A model generated the notes under the pieces. The model saw only the letters and a list, made by a program, of their open reading frames with translations, searched no databases and was not told the DNA's origin. The position numbers and the translations under genes were made by a program. Of a DNA stretch of 64,000 nt, positions 46,566 through 54,471 are shown in pieces. Within the stretch, counting starts at the first letter, position 1; each line of letters begins with the position of its first letter. The stretch covers positions 372,001-436,000 of the forward strand of contig NZ_CP115670.1 in the NCBI RefSeq assembly GCF_027886475.1, written 5' to 3'. This stretch comes from Corynebacterium sp. SCR221107. GTDB taxonomy: Bacteria; Actinomycetota; Actinomycetes; Mycobacteriales; Mycobacteriaceae.

Positions 46566-47002
46566 GGGAGAGTTCGTCTCGGATTATTGACGTACTCCAG
46601 CCTTTGTCTTTGTTGTGACTGGTGGCGGTGAGCAGACGAGATAGCCTTGCCGGAGTCACGTTTGCGGGATGGCTTAAAGATAACGGTTTCATCATGACCG
46701 TGCATTATTTCCTGCACGAGTGCAGCTTCTGCTTTAGCATGGTGGGCAATGTCGCACAGGCAGTGAGAATAAAAGCTCACGGCGGTGTGGCATGGGGCAG
46801 GATAAGTCTACGCACATCCAGAGTAACGAGAGCACAGTAGAGCAAAAGCAGCCGACATCTTCTGGCCAGTCGCGTCCTAGGCCTTCATGCTGCGTGAGCA
46901 AGCATCAAGGTTGATCACAAGGACCTTAAGACCTCAGGGGGCTGGGAGCCCAGCAATCACGCGGGCGAGAAGACGAAGGTCGACTAAGAAAGCGAATGAC
47001 AC
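46566..47002. other. Gene-poor spacer between dispanin paralogues
   Basis: About 437 bases; short frames are unconvincing. The paralogues' promoters may lie here, but I see no clear site. Confidence 0.45.
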
Positions 47003-47410
47003 ATGACTTACCCACATACCCCATACCCCGGCGACAACGACGAGAACAACCTCGGCGCGGGCAACAATGGACCGGCTGGCGCTAGCGGGGGAGCCAACCC
47101 TTACGGTGCAGGTGGTGCCAACGGCTTCGGGGGCGCTAACGCCTTCGGTGCCGGCTCCGGTATGCCTAACCCCGGTCAGAAGCCGAATAACTACCTGGTG
47201 TGGACCATCTTGTGCTGTGTGCCGATCGGCGCGGTGAGCATCTACTTCTCCACCCGTGTGGATAACTACTGGAATCAGGGTCAGTATGACCAGGCCCTCG
47301 ATGCCTCCAATAAGGCCAAGTTGTGGGCCATCATCGCAGCTGTCGTGGGGATCATCTTTAGTATTGGCTACGTTATCTTTTCGGTTTCTTATGTCGGGAC
47401 GCAGTATTAG
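47003..47410 (+). CDS. CD225/dispanin-family membrane protein
   Basis: A 135-residue protein with a Gly/Asn/Ala-rich N-terminus (1-55) and the dispanin core of two helices: NNYLVWTILCCVPIGAVSIY, then FSTRVDNYWNQGQYDQALDA with SNKAKLWAI leading into the second helix. Bacterial members are of unknown function and often neighbour DUF2752 genes, as here. Confidence 0.88.
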   Translation: MTYPHTPYPGDNDENNLGAGNNGPAGASGGANPYGAGGANGFGGANAFGAGSGMPNPGQKPNNYLVWTILCCVPIGAVSIYFSTRVDNYWNQGQYDQALDASNKAKLWAIIAAVVGIIFSIGYVIFSVSYVGTQY

Positions 47411-47432
47411 GTAACAACAGGAGGCTGGCGGC

Positions 47433-47861
47433 ATGCGTATCGCGGAGCTTGAAGGGCGATTAGCCCATACGGCGCTAGGTCCGGTGGCGGCGGCAGCCGT
47501 CACCGCCTGCGGATGCGCGATCATTTATGCCGCCGACCCCACCACCCCAGGCGGTATCTTGCCGGTATGTCCCACGAAGGCGTTATTTGGCATCAATTGC
47601 CCCGGCTGCGGATCCTTAAGAGCCATCTACTCGCTGATGCACTTCGACTTCGCCTCGGCCGTTGACTACAATGCCCTGGCTTTGGTGGGGATCGTGCTGG
47701 TGGCCTGGAGCTTCCTCGCCTGGATCGCAGGGATGGCGGGAAAGAGCATTCCCCGATGGGAGCGGGTGCGCGGGGCACCTTACATGGTGGGAATAGCCCT
47801 TCTGGGCTGGTTTATCATCAGGCTTCTACCGTTCGAACCATTCGTGAATTTGCAAGTTTGA
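47433..47861 (+). CDS. DUF2752 membrane protein
   Basis: A 142-residue protein with three or four helices and the family signature CPTKALFGINCPGCGSLRAI (residues about 46-65) containing three conserved Cys. It follows the dispanin gene by 22 bases and probably shares its transcript. Function unknown; the Cys motif suggests metal or redox chemistry at the membrane. Confidence 0.88.
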   Translation: MRIAELEGRLAHTALGPVAAAAVTACGCAIIYAADPTTPGGILPVCPTKALFGINCPGCGSLRAIYSLMHFDFASAVDYNALALVGIVLVAWSFLAWIAGMAGKSIPRWERVRGAPYMVGIALLGWFIIRLLPFEPFVNLQV

Positions 47862-47919
47862 ATTCAATTTACTAAGCTTGCCCGAGAAGTTTGAAAGGCC
47901 GTTTGGCCTAACTCAAGTT

Positions 47920-48056
47920 TCACCAAAGACCGTCGGTCGATGCATTGCATCCGAAGGTTTCCATGCTTAATGGAACGGCCCACGCAGGAGACACTTAGAG
48001 TTCACCCTCCTTTTGGAGTATGTGCGCCCTGTGCTCTTGCACGGGGCTTTTGTTTT
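47920..48056 (+). ncRNA. Ribosomal protein L10 leader with attenuator
   Basis: The CACCAAAGACCGTCGGTCG start and ACGGCCCACGCAGGAGACAC segment are hallmarks of the L10 (rplJL) mRNA leader, which L10(L12)4 binds for autoregulation. It ends in an intrinsic terminator: GCCCTGTGC (48026-48034) pairs with GCACGGGGC (48039-48047) around TCTT, followed by TTTTGTTTT. Confidence 0.85.
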
Positions 48057-48112
48057 GCGCAAGAGTCTCGGCGGATCAACACATAGACATGAATGAGGAA
48101 GGAGGCGAAGTA

Positions 48113-48628
48113 ATGGCAAACCCAAAGAACGCTGCTTCTCTGGCAGAACTTAAGGTTCGTTTCGCAGAGGCTAACGCTCTCGTGCTGACCGAGTACCGCG
48201 GCCTGACCGTGGCTCAGACCACCGAGCTGCGTCGTGCTCTTGGTACTGATGTCCAGTACTCCGTCGCCAAGAACACCCTTCTCAAGCTGGCTGCTAAGGA
48301 AGCTGGCGTCGAGGGCCTTGACGATCTCCTTACCGGCCCGACCGCTGTCGCTTTCATCAAGGGCGAGGCTGTTGACGCTGCTAAGGCACTGAAGAAGTTC
48401 GCTTCTGACAATAAGGTTCTCGTAGTCAAGGGTGGCTACATGGATGGCAACGCTCTGAGCGCATCTCAGGTTGACGCCATCGCCGAGCTGGACAACCGCG
48501 AGACCACTCTCGCAAAGCTGGCTGGCGCCATGAAGGGCAACTTGGCAAAGGCCGCTGGCCTGTTCAACGCTCCTGCTTCCCAGGTCGCTCGCCTTGCTGC
48601 AGCGCTCCAGGAGAAGAAGGAAGGTTAA
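48113..48628 (+). CDS. rplJ: 50S ribosomal protein L10
   Basis: L10 anchors the L7/L12 stalk. The 171-residue product has [20 protein letters not shown] and the C-terminal helix ([20 protein letters not shown]) that binds L12 dimers. ATG at 48113 follows GGAAGGAGG; the longer frame from 48020 overlaps the leader terminator and is rejected. Confidence 0.97.
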   Translation: MANPKNAASLAELKVRFAEANALVLTEYRGLTVAQTTELRRALGTDVQYSVAKNTLLKLAAKEAGVEGLDDLLTGPTAVAFIKGEAVDAAKALKKFASDNKVLVVKGGYMDGNALSASQVDAIAELDNRETTLAKLAGAMKGNLAKAAGLFNAPASQVARLAAALQEKKEG

Positions 48629-48737
48629 GAGTTCTTGCCCTTGCGGCATAAGCTCTTAAACAACCACAAACACATACTTTGAACTCTCGGGTCACCTACT
48701 TTCATCCCGATTGTTCGCAACCGAAAGGAATACCATT

Positions 48738-49124
48738 ATGGCTAAGCTCACCAAGGACGAGCTCATTGAGGCTTTCAAGGAGATGACCCTGATCGAGCTC
48801 TCCGAGTTCGTCAAGGAATTCGAAGAGGTCTTCGAGGTTACCGCTGCTGCTCCGGTCGCTGTTGCTGCCGCTGGCGCTGCTGCTCCTGGCGCTGCTGCTG
48901 AGGAAGAGAAGGACGAGTTCGACGTCGTCATCGAGGACGCTGGCGCTAAGAAGATCGGCGTCATCAAGGTTGTCCGCGAGATCGTCTCCGGCCTGGGCCT
49001 GAAGGAAGCTAAGGAGCTCGTCGAGTCCGCTCCTAAGGCTATCCTCGAGGGTGTCTCCAAGGACGACGCTGAGGCTGCAAAGGCTAAGCTCGAGGAGGCT
49101 GGCGCAAAGGTTACCCTCAAGTAA
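48738..49124 (+). CDS. rplL: 50S ribosomal protein L7/L12
   Basis: The stalk protein recruits translation factors. It has 128 residues: N-terminal dimerisation helices, an Ala-rich hinge (residues about 37-55) and the C-terminal domain ([20 protein letters not shown], then [16 protein letters not shown]). ATG at 48738 follows GAAAGGAA. Confidence 0.97.
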   Translation: MAKLTKDELIEAFKEMTLIELSEFVKEFEEVFEVTAAAPVAVAAAGAAAPGAAAEEEKDEFDVVIEDAGAKKIGVIKVVREIVSGLGLKEAKELVESAPKAILEGVSKDDAEAAKAKLEEAGAKVTLK

Positions 49125-49142
49125 TCTCGCTTCACTCTTTGC

Positions 49143-49173
49143 AAAACCCGCTCACCTTTGGTGGGCGGGTTTT
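49143..49173. terminator. rplJL terminator
   Basis: AAAACCCGC-CACC and GGTG-GCGGGTTTT form a stem with TTTT, TCTT following. It marks the left edge of the accessory block. Confidence 0.88.
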
Positions 49174-49202
49174 CTTATGAGGTGACTTTGTTCAGTCGCG
49201 CG

Positions 49203-50555
49203 CTAAGAGGACAAACTGCTTCCACTAGGGGACTCTGCTTCCGGCAGGATGGTGAAGGCGTTGCCAACGTTTAATACCTTGATACCTGCAATGGCAGTTG
49301 CTGATTTCAGGAGTGCTTGTTCCAGTGCTTCAGTTGGAGTGTTCGGGTAGTGGCTTTTCAGAAGTGCCAGTGCGCCGGCTACGTGCGGTGCCGCAATGGA
49401 GGTGCCACCTCGGTAGCGGTAAGAAAACTGTTCGGGCCCTCGTTGCCCTTCTGTCGTTGCGACTGCCACATCGTCTGCGTAGTCGCCACCTGGGCCATAA
49501 ATGGCTACAGCTTCGCCACCATTCGAGGTCTTGGCTTGACCCAGTTCGAGATTGGTGGCGCCTACGTTGATGACTCCTTGGCAGTTGCCGGGGCTGTAGA
49601 GTGCTGCGTCTTCGCTGTAGTTTCCAGCTGACGTGACAATGCTTACCCCTTTCTGTCTCGCAGCATCGATTGCCTCTTGTAGTCCGGGAGAACATTCCTT
49701 GCGGAGCGCATAAGAGATGTTAATGACATCAACTGGCGTGTCCCGAGTAGTGACACCTTCGACCTCGTAACCTGCTGACCATAAGATCCCAGAGATCATG
49801 TCGCTGACCGCGGCTCCGCAAGGGCCAGCTATGCGCACCGGCACGATCCTAGCCTCCGGTGCTGTGCCAATGACACCGAACGGATTGCTGCCGCTGTCGG
49901 CGACGGCACCAGCTACCATCGTGCCGTGAAAAGTCGAGGGGATGAAGTCGTCATTGCCGCATTGACCCACTTCTGTCCAGTTTCCAGGGTCTGTGGGATC
50001 GTTGTCCCGTCCGTCGCCGTCGCGAGAGTTGGCTGGCTTTGCGATCACATCCACTCCCGGTGCTGCAGCAGTTTCAAGTGCTGGGTGTGCGGTGATTCCC
50101 GAATCAAGTACAGCTACTGATGCTCCAGCTCCCTTGGAATGCTTCCATGCCTCGCGAAACCCGAAGCTCTCAATGTTCCAATGCAAGTCTGGTGTCTGCG
50201 CTGCGGCGCTCTGTTGCTGGGCAAGGTGAAGGGCGCGGGTCACATGCTGCTTTTCGACGACCATTGCCTTCTCGTCCTTTTCATACCACTGCACGTTGGA
50301 ATCATTGCTAAGTTGCAAGGCAAGTTCGGCGTCGGATATGCCGGGCTTCAGCTCACAGTCCAGTAGTGACATGCTGAGGCCAAGGTCAAAGGTAGAAACG
50401 TCCGAGCATGTCATCTTGATGAGACCAGCAACAGTCCCATCGAGGTCAGATGTGCGGACGATCATTTGTGTTGATTCAGCTTGCTCCTGCGCGTGGGACG
50501 GAGAAACAAAAGTTGAGTACACGACGGCAGCGGCAAGAATTGCTCTCCGTTTCAT
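49203..50555 (-). CDS. Secreted subtilisin-like serine protease of the SDP-like operon
   Basis: A 450-residue S8 peptidase with an N-terminal signal (cleavage near SHA, residue 22), an I9-like pro-domain (about 30-110) and the catalytic triad: Asp151 (VAVLDSGI), His210 (FHGTMVAG) and Ser386 (GGTSIAAPHVAG), with Asn312 (SAGN) for the oxyanion hole. There is no C-terminal membrane anchor. Its start overlaps the HTTM gene stop (ATGA), so it is the last gene of a four-gene operon and probably processes the precursor peptide encoded by the first gene. That role is inferred; mycosin-type function with type VII secretion is unlikely as no such genes are near. Confidence 0.9.
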   Translation of the reverse strand: MKRRAILAAAVVYSTFVSPSHAQEQAESTQMIVRTSDLDGTVAGLIKMTCSDVSTFDLGLSMSLLDCELKPGISDAELALQLSNDSNVQWYEKDEKAMVVEKQHVTRALHLAQQQSAAAQTPDLHWNIESFGFREAWKHSKGAGASVAVLDSGITAHPALETAAAPGVDVIAKPANSRDGDGRDNDPTDPGNWTEVGQCGNDDFIPSTFHGTMVAGAVADSGSNPFGVIGTAPEARIVPVRIAGPCGAAVSDMISGILWSAGYEVEGVTTRDTPVDVINISYALRKECSPGLQEAIDAARQKGVSIVTSAGNYSEDAALYSPGNCQGVINVGATNLELGQAKTSNGGEAVAIYGPGGDYADDVAVATTEGQRGPEQFSYRYRGGTSIAAPHVAGALALLKSHYPNTPTEALEQALLKSATAIAGIKVLNVGNAFTILPEAESPSGSSLSS

Positions 50556-51523
50556 GAGGCTATCTCGTTTCGGAATGTGCGGACGAAACCCACTCGGGCC
50601 AAAGGCTTTTCGGACCTAGTACTTTTGGCTTCTTGTGTTTCCACGTGCCGACTGTGTAGGAATTTTCTGGCTCGGAGTACCGAGCTATCTCGGACGAAGG
50701 CCATCTCGGCAGAGATCATGACGACGGCAAAACTGACCAACCCCATGACGATGCCAATCGAAGCATGGAATAGGAAGAACATGATGAGAGTTGGAATCCG
50801 GCTCCATTTGTTGAGCACGAGGAATGGGAAGTAGATCTGCATAAACACCGTGAGGAATGATGCAGGGATCAAAACCCATTCGAAACCGAGCATGAAATTG
50901 CTTAGCCACGGGAAGTTCTGAAATTGAATTGAGGTGAGACTACGACTAACACCCTCTCCAGCAAGCCACGTATTACCAGCTACTTTGGCCAAGCCGGCGA
51001 TGGTATAGACGACGCACACTTGAAAGACGAAAAGCATCCAGGCACAGTTCGCGATCGGCAGGTACCAGGATTGTGTTGATAGCGAGAATGGGTGACGGCG
51101 GCGAAATCGAGCGTCGAAACTCCACACGTCTGATGCATTGGTCAAGATCAGAAAGATCAAGGCAATATGAAGGAGGTTGTCGCCGCCATCTGTCAAAAGC
51201 GGGTTGTTATCGCACAGAGAGCGGTAAGTGATGAGCGTGCCGAGGGTACTCAGGCGGGTGAGAAATCCCAGCGACATGGTAAGTGCGGTCAACGCACAGA
51301 CACCGACCAACAGGAGCGAGTGCCAGTCGTGGCTCACCGCAGCCGTGTTTGCTGATGTCGGAAGGAAACTTCGTTCTGCACCCCAGACGGAATTCCACGC
51401 CGGGATGTCGGGAACGATTGATAAGAGGATGGCAATACCGAAACCGATTCGGACCATTGCCATTCCATGACTCGGGTAAAGCTTTGTGCGCTCGAGAGTC
51501 GTTATCAGGTTACTTAACTGCAT
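50552..51523 (-). CDS. HTTM-domain membrane protein (SdpB-like)
   Basis: A 323-residue protein with about seven membrane helices of the HTTM/vitamin K-dependent carboxylase-like fold, the family that includes Bacillus SdpB. Typical blocks are MAMVRIGFGIAILLSIVPDI, then FLTRLSTLGTLITYRSLCDNN with NPLLTDGGDNLLHIALIFLI, and VYTIAGLAKVAGNTWLAGEG. In Bacillus, SdpB acts with SdpA to mature the SDP toxin. ATG at 51523 was chosen; GTG at 51538 is possible. It overlaps both neighbours, indicating coupling. Confidence 0.85.
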   Translation of the reverse strand: MQLSNLITTLERTKLYPSHGMAMVRIGFGIAILLSIVPDIPAWNSVWGAERSFLPTSANTAAVSHDWHSLLLVGVCALTALTMSLGFLTRLSTLGTLITYRSLCDNNPLLTDGGDNLLHIALIFLILTNASDVWSFDARFRRRHPFSLSTQSWYLPIANCAWMLFVFQVCVVYTIAGLAKVAGNTWLAGEGVSRSLTSIQFQNFPWLSNFMLGFEWVLIPASFLTVFMQIYFPFLVLNKWSRIPTLIMFFLFHASIGIVMGLVSFAVVMISAEMAFVRDSSVLRARKFLHSRHVETQEAKSTRSEKPLARVGFVRTFRNEIAS

Positions 51524-52199
51524 CGAAATCAACCCCACAAGTTAGCGGCTTTAAAGTGCGAATCCCCGGTTCTTCGCGCTGGTCATCAAGGCCAGGAATG
51601 GAAACTGCGACCAGGCGGATGGTGATGGTTCCGCCATCTTCGTGACAGCGCTTCTTTAGTTCGTTTCCTCCAAGTCGTTCCAAAGCGGCGAGGGCGAGAC
51701 GTTCGTTGTCCTTGGTAAGAGATTCCACGAGAAGAGGATGGCTTTCCTCGATTTCTTCGGCCGCCTGTGTGACTTGTTCATTGGTGGCGAGGAAAGCGAA
51801 TGGCGGCACGGTTGCATCGGAGGTCTTGCCGAGTACGGCTTCTTCGCTGGAAATGTACGACTGCGCCAGCGAACCCATTTCTCGGGTGGACTTCCGTGGG
51901 ATGATCCCCTCGCGGCTTTGCGCGATCTCAGGACTTGTAAGGTTGACGTACTCCTTCTGCTCGTCATCCGACTCGTATTTTGCGAGGATGCCGACGTCGC
52001 TGACCGGGGCATCTGGTGCAAACAGTGTCCATCGCTGCGTGAATACCGGATCCATGATGTTGTCGACGGCGGTGAATTGGTTGCGCATATGGCTCTCTGG
52101 CAGGTTGTAGGTCACGGTTAACAACGCAAAGGTGACGGTGGAGGCTAATCCCAGCACTGTCACCCCGCGCCGAAGTTTGGAGTAAGTGGGTGTCGACAT
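51510..52199 (-). CDS. DUF5819/SdpA-like protein
   Basis: A 229-residue protein with one N-terminal membrane helix (about residues 10-30) and the region YNLPESHMRNQFTAV, then DPVFTQRWTLFAPDAP, matching the LPxxP...FxQxWxLFAP pattern of SdpA/DUF5819 proteins. The rest is predicted extracytoplasmic. It precedes the HTTM (SdpB-like) gene with overlap, the same order as in sdpABC partners. Sequence identity to Bacillus SdpA cannot be judged by eye, so assignment rests on motif and context. Confidence 0.75.
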   Translation of the reverse strand: MSTPTYSKLRRGVTVLGLASTVTFALLTVTYNLPESHMRNQFTAVDNIMDPVFTQRWTLFAPDAPVSDVGILAKYESDDEQKEYVNLTSPEIAQSREGIIPRKSTREMGSLAQSYISSEEAVLGKTSDATVPPFAFLATNEQVTQAAEEIEESHPLLVESLTKDNERLALAALERLGGNELKKRCHEDGGTITIRLVAVSIPGLDDQREEPGIRTLKPLTCGVDFDAVK

Positions 52200-52237
52200 C
52201 TTCTTACCTAAGTGGTTTCAAGTTGGTAGATGGAGGG

Positions 52238-52278
52238 AACAAAGTGCCGGCTAGAAGACTCTAGGCCGGCACTTTGTT
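52238..52278 (-). terminator. Stem-loop between precursor gene and SdpA-like gene
   Basis: Perfect 14-base arms (AACAAAGTGCCGGC and GCCGGCACTTTGTT) enclose a 13-base loop just after the precursor stop. It lacks a long T-run, so partial termination or 3'-end stabilisation is likely, raising precursor over downstream genes. Confidence 0.75.
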
Positions 52279-52302
52279 AGAAGGAGGCTGATTGGGCCCG
52301 TC

Positions 52303-52611
52303 TTACCAAATTCCGATCAGCTTCTTGCCTGCTTCAGTCAGTGCGCCCTTCGCCAGCTGCTTGCCGGCCCAGGTTGCGCCTCGGACCACCACTGCTGGCC
52401 ACTGGCCGGTGGCCATGTCGTCAGCAGTGTCCTCTGCGGTGGCAGCATCGGCCATTGCAGCGTCAAAGGCAGTTGCATGGTCCTGGACGGCAACGGCTGG
52501 TACTTCTGCTCGCGCTGGTGCGGAGTCGAAGGCCATTGCGGTGGTAGAGCCGGAAGCGATGGCGGTAACCGTCGCGAGAGCGATGACGGTGTTGCGAAGA
52601 CGATTCTTCAT
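52303..52611 (-). CDS. Secreted cationic peptide precursor (SdpC-like candidate toxin)
   Basis: A 102-residue precursor. Residues 1-27 are a signal peptide ending in TTAMA. Residues 28-69 are acidic (nine Asp/Glu, one Arg). Residues 70-102 are cationic and hydrophobic (five Lys/Arg, one Glu, three Trp), starting QWPAVVVRGATWAG and ending KKLIGIW. It contains no cysteine, unlike Bacillus SDP. AGGAGA lies five bases before the ATG. It is the first gene of the operon, followed by a stem-loop, the SdpA-like, SdpB-like and protease genes. An antimicrobial or signalling peptide is inferred from architecture; I know no named family that fits. Confidence 0.8.
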   Translation of the reverse strand: MKNRLRNTVIALATVTAIASGSTTAMAFDSAPARAEVPAVAVQDHATAFDAAMADAATAEDTADDMATGQWPAVVVRGATWAGKQLAKGALTEAGKKLIGIW

Positions 52612-52946
52612 GATGTTCTCCTGAGATGAGAGAATGGGATACATTGTGGGTCTCTTCGTGACCCAGGTACGAATATTAGAGGGGGGTGATGTTTTCGCAA
52701 CCGAACCGATGAAAGAGACTCGATGATGAAATGTATTACCAGTACAATGTTCCAAAAAGTTGGGTCGATACAAAAGGGGGTTGAACCTGCCAATTGGGGA
52801 ACTTTGGTGCGAAGCGTTCTGATTTATTGGAAGGCCAAGGTTCTTCAATAAATTTGATAACGGGGGTTAGGCGTGGGGGTGGATGGTGAAGCGCTTGCGG
52901 GGTGATGCAGTCGTGAACTGTCCACTTATTACGGTATTGTGAAATT
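52612..52946. promoter_or_regulatory. Divergent control region of the SDP-like island
   Basis: This 335-base AT-richer gap separates the precursor gene from the divergent regulator. On the minus strand TTGCGA (52695-52700) and TAATAT (52673-52678) are spaced by 16 bases, a good promoter for the precursor, with a GGGTC/GACCC leader hairpin downstream (52648-52664). On the plus strand TATTGT (52935-52940) lies six bases before the regulator ATG (leaderless). No clear long palindrome for the regulator was found. Confidence 0.6.
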
Positions 52947-53453
52947 ATGGAAAATCAACTAGGTGATTTCACTGATCTTGCTTTCAGGCTTGCTCGCTTG
53001 GAAGAAAGAGTGGCAATCCTTGAACGAGGTGAGCGAGCACAGCCCGGGCTCCGCAATGAGGACGTGGAAGCCGAACGGTCGGCAACTAATGGGTTGTCCG
53101 GCTCTATCAGTTTCTCTGGCAACATCGCACTGAACGGTTCTCCGCTGAACTATCAATGGCATCGCTCCGTGCATTTTCTTTGTGAGGAAGCATGGGATCG
53201 TAGCTTGGAGCGCTTAGCAACGCTGGCCCATCCTGTGCGCCGCACGATTCTGGCTGAGCTGCTGGGGCAGCCGCGTACGGTGCTCGAATTAGTGGGACAG
53301 GGCATTGTATCTTCAACCGGTAAGGCCTATCACCATTTAGGTGAAATGCAGTCCGGTGGGTGGGTAGCTAAGGACAACGAAGGACGATACTCCATTCCGG
53401 CTGCCCGAATCTTGCCATTGTTGGTTTTGGTCGCTGCCGCTGAGGAGCATTGA
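52947..53453 (+). CDS. ArsR-like winged-helix regulator (SdpR-like position)
   Basis: A 168-residue protein. Residues 1-30 form a short coiled coil (LAFRLARLEERVAILERGER), followed by a variable stretch, and residues about 90-165 a winged helix (LERLATLAHPVRRTILAELL, then SSTGKAYHHLGEMQSGGWV) of ArsR type. It is divergent from the peptide operon, as SdpR is linked to sdpABC in Bacillus, and heads an operon with a serine hydrolase and an RDD protein (1- and 3-base gaps). It probably controls the divergent unit. Confidence 0.8.
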   Translation: MENQLGDFTDLAFRLARLEERVAILERGERAQPGLRNEDVEAERSATNGLSGSISFSGNIALNGSPLNYQWHRSVHFLCEEAWDRSLERLATLAHPVRRTILAELLGQPRTVLELVGQGIVSSTGKAYHHLGEMQSGGWVAKDNEGRYSIPAARILPLLVLVAAAEEH

Positions 53454-53454
53454 T

Positions 53455-54468
53455 ATGAGTCCTCTTGATGCCAAAAAGGCCGTCTCTACTGTGGCAATCG
53501 TCCTATTGATCGCGCTGTCCTTTTTCGGCACCCCTCCGTTGCCGAAAGCTATGCAGAGCTCACAAGGAGATGAGGAGCTGGCGGAAAAGGTCCGGCAACT
53601 ACTGGAGAGTAAACACTCAGCAGTCTCAGTGGTGTATCTGGATAACGGGGCGGTACGTTTTGCGGGTTTCGGGACCACCCCCGATACTGAGTTTGAAATC
53701 GCGTCTCTCACAAAGACTTTCACTGCCGAGCTGTTTCGAATTGAGCTCGCCAGCGGCAGGATAACGGAGCGAACAACCGTGTCCGAGATCTCTCCGCATC
53801 GGTTTGCCGATACCGAGATAGGTGATGTGACAATGGCCGAGTTGGCAAACCACACTAGTGGTCTGCCCCGAGTGGGCAGTATCGGCGTGTGGCCGACAGT
53901 CAAGGCCCTGATCGGGAGGAACCCATACCAGGGGATTTCAGTGGAACGGGTGTATGAGATCGCTGGCGAATCAGCGTTGAAAGGTCGAGGGGAGTATCAC
54001 TACTCCAACGTAGGTTATGCGCTATTGGGCAACCTCTTGGCGGAAAACAGAGGTGAGTCTTTTGCGGAAGTGCTGCACGCAGAGATTCTGGGTCCGTTGA
54101 ATATGGATAGAACATTTCTCATGGAAGAGGGGAGTGTTTCCGCCTCTGCCCCGCGCGGATACAACGGCGCGGGATATGAGGCGCAGCCTTGGGAAATGTC
54201 GGGATTCCTGCCTGCAGCCGGGCTCCGTTCAACTCCTCAAGATTTAGCCAAATATGCCGAGTATCTCTGCAACGTGGGAATCTCTCCTAGCAGCTGGCTG
54301 GAGAAAGAAAACGGAGAGGTGTTTGTACATGACGGCGAATCCTTCGGCTTTGCCTCCGCACTTGTGGTAGCACCTGGGCGTAAGCAAGCGCTGTTTATCT
54401 TGTCGAACCGCTCGGAATCTGTACTGGACAGTGCGGTCACCTTGTTCAAAGATCTGGAGGATATGTAG
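53455..54468 (+). CDS. Beta-lactamase-fold serine hydrolase, membrane-anchored
   Basis: A 337-residue protein with an N-terminal membrane helix (residues 10-27) and a class C/serine-hydrolase domain: SxxK at Ser84-Lys87 (ASLTKTF), YxN at Tyr183-Asn185 (HYSNVGYALLG) and HDG at 293-295 in place of KTG. The active site faces outside. Such proteins include esterases and D-amino-acid peptidases; some protect against peptides. It lies between the regulator and the RDD gene and may serve immunity or peptide turnover. That role is inferred. Confidence 0.88.
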   Translation: MSPLDAKKAVSTVAIVLLIALSFFGTPPLPKAMQSSQGDEELAEKVRQLLESKHSAVSVVYLDNGAVRFAGFGTTPDTEFEIASLTKTFTAELFRIELASGRITERTTVSEISPHRFADTEIGDVTMAELANHTSGLPRVGSIGVWPTVKALIGRNPYQGISVERVYEIAGESALKGRGEYHYSNVGYALLGNLLAENRGESFAEVLHAEILGPLNMDRTFLMEEGSVSASAPRGYNGAGYEAQPWEMSGFLPAAGLRSTPQDLAKYAEYLCNVGISPSSWLEKENGEVFVHDGESFGFASALVVAPGRKQALFILSNRSESVLDSAVTLFKDLEDM

Positions 54469-54471
54469 TCC

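Noticed and set aside
46622..46840. 72-codon frame between the dispanin genes
   Set aside because: No ribosome site, no family match, mixed composition.
49203..50555. Mycosin (type VII secretion protease) identity for the subtilisin
   Set aside because: No ESX genes nearby and no C-terminal membrane anchor; operon structure ties it to the peptide genes.
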